Shown here piece by piece: positions 32,880 through 33,277 of a DNA stretch of 33,277 nucleotides. The notes beneath the pieces are model-generated. The model saw nothing but the letters and a program-made list of their open reading frames with translations. It was not told the DNA's origin and ran no database searches. Source of the stretch: Leuconostoc palmae (GTDB lineage Bacteria > Bacillota > Bacilli > Lactobacillales > Lactobacillaceae). The stretch's first letter is position 1. Each line of letters begins with the position of its first letter. A program made the position numbers and the translations under genes. Where the stretch lies: positions 1-33,277 of the forward strand of contig NZ_BPKZ01000011.1 in assembly GCF_019656075.1 (NCBI RefSeq), written 5' to 3'.

Positions 32880-33091
32880 CACCTTCCCCTGTTAACGAAA
32901 ATTTGCAATTGATCTGATGGTAAAAACACCAATAATGATTATTTTAACTGGGTTAATGCCTTCTATCTCAACTAAACCATAAGCATTTCGGCCAATATTT
33001 TTGCATTTAATGTGTAAACCACTGGTTCAGCTTTTGCCTTAATTTTAAAAACAGTAATTTCATGTTAATTTAATAGTTAAACATAAATATA

Positions 33092-33120
33092 TTGTTTTTA
33101 TTATATAATAATGATAAAAT
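33092..33120 (+). promoter_or_regulatory. Promoter before the short ORF at the right edge
   Basis: TTGTTT (33092-33097), a 17-bp spacer, TAAAAT (33115-33120); a TATAAT at 33104-33109 is an alternative -10. Confidence 0.4.
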
Positions 33121-33145
33121 TTTTAACATTAAAGGAGAACACGTG

Positions 33146-33217
33146 ATGAGCAAAATTAATGTCAACCAAGTGAACACACGAATTATGGGTCAGCTCATTA
33201 TGCTCAGAAGTCAATAA
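33146..33217 (+). CDS. 23-residue ORF beside the IS end
   Basis: ATG with a strong ribosome site (AAAGGAG) and an upstream promoter opens MSKINVNQVNTRIMGQL and stops with TAA at 33215-33217, 2 nt before the IS end at 33220. It is either a genuine small peptide or the start of a gene damaged around the IS insertion. No family is recognised. Confidence 0.4.
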   Translation: MSKINVNQVNTRIMGQLIMLRSQ

Positions 33218-33219
33218 AT

Positions 33220-33277
33220 TGGACTATTTTTATTCAGTTACTTAGGCAACATTTGAGATACGATTGCGATTATAAAA
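33220..33277. mobile_element. End of an insertion sequence (partial, right window edge)
   Basis: TGGACTATTTTTATTCAGT (33220-33238) is the exact inverse of 40-58; the sequence further in differs from the left edge. It therefore looks like the opposite terminus of the same element, here entering from the left end. The transposase lies outside the window. Confidence 0.6.

Overview
The window is chromosomal DNA of a low-GC lactic acid bacterium, almost certainly Leuconostoc or a close relative. The strongest clue is the glucose-6-phosphate dehydrogenase at 9847-11307, which from memory reads as a near neighbour of the classical L. mesenteroides enzyme. GGAGG-type ribosome sites, AT-rich bidirectional terminators and the lactobacillales-type gene families agree with this.

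Layout. Both edges (1-58 and 33220-33277) carry the ends of an insertion sequence: a 19-bp terminal repeat occurs in inverted form at the two edges and the sequence diverges inside it. The segment is therefore bounded by two probably same-orientation copies of one TG...CA element. 60-2700 is accessory and partly decayed: a small membrane protein, a frameshifted small membrane protein, an ABM-domain enzyme, a membrane-anchored methyltransferase, and a 27-bp perfect repeat placed just ahead of two of these genes. 2680-11307 holds a hypothetical protein, tRNA-Ser(GCU), recQ, a histidine phosphatase, a membrane protein, a LysR regulator divergent from a YeiH-type transporter, an MFS transporter and zwf. 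11354-15769 holds a secreted 5'-nucleotidase, an adcR-adcA-like zinc pair with a clear AdcR operator, and an aldo/keto reductase. 15777-15810 is a terminator whose stem contains a perfect 16-bp parS sequence.

15817-19634 is a five-gene operon on the minus strand: a YtrA-type GntR repressor and two ABC ATPase/permease pairs. Its promoter region has a YtrA-like operator and a 9-bp tandem array repeating one operator half-site. 19916-24489 holds an ECF S-component, a decayed small gene, an esterase, a Cof-type phosphatase and a FAD/NAD(P)-binding protein. 24600-26608 is a LytTR two-component system whose kinase has an in-frame stop in its first membrane segment. 26799-29068 holds a glutamate-cysteine ligase convergent with a CHAP-domain secreted hydrolase. 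29179-32592 is tyrS with a tyrosine T-box leader, followed without an obvious terminator by two dehydrogenases. The last 650 bases hold a gene remnant and a short ORF beside the IS end.

No single large unknown system stands out. The most unusual signals are regulatory or architectural: parS inside a terminator, the tandem half-site array, the duplicated 27-bp element, the interrupted sensor kinase, and an inverted repeat enclosing the start of the CHAP gene. All family calls are from reading the translations; no database search was run.
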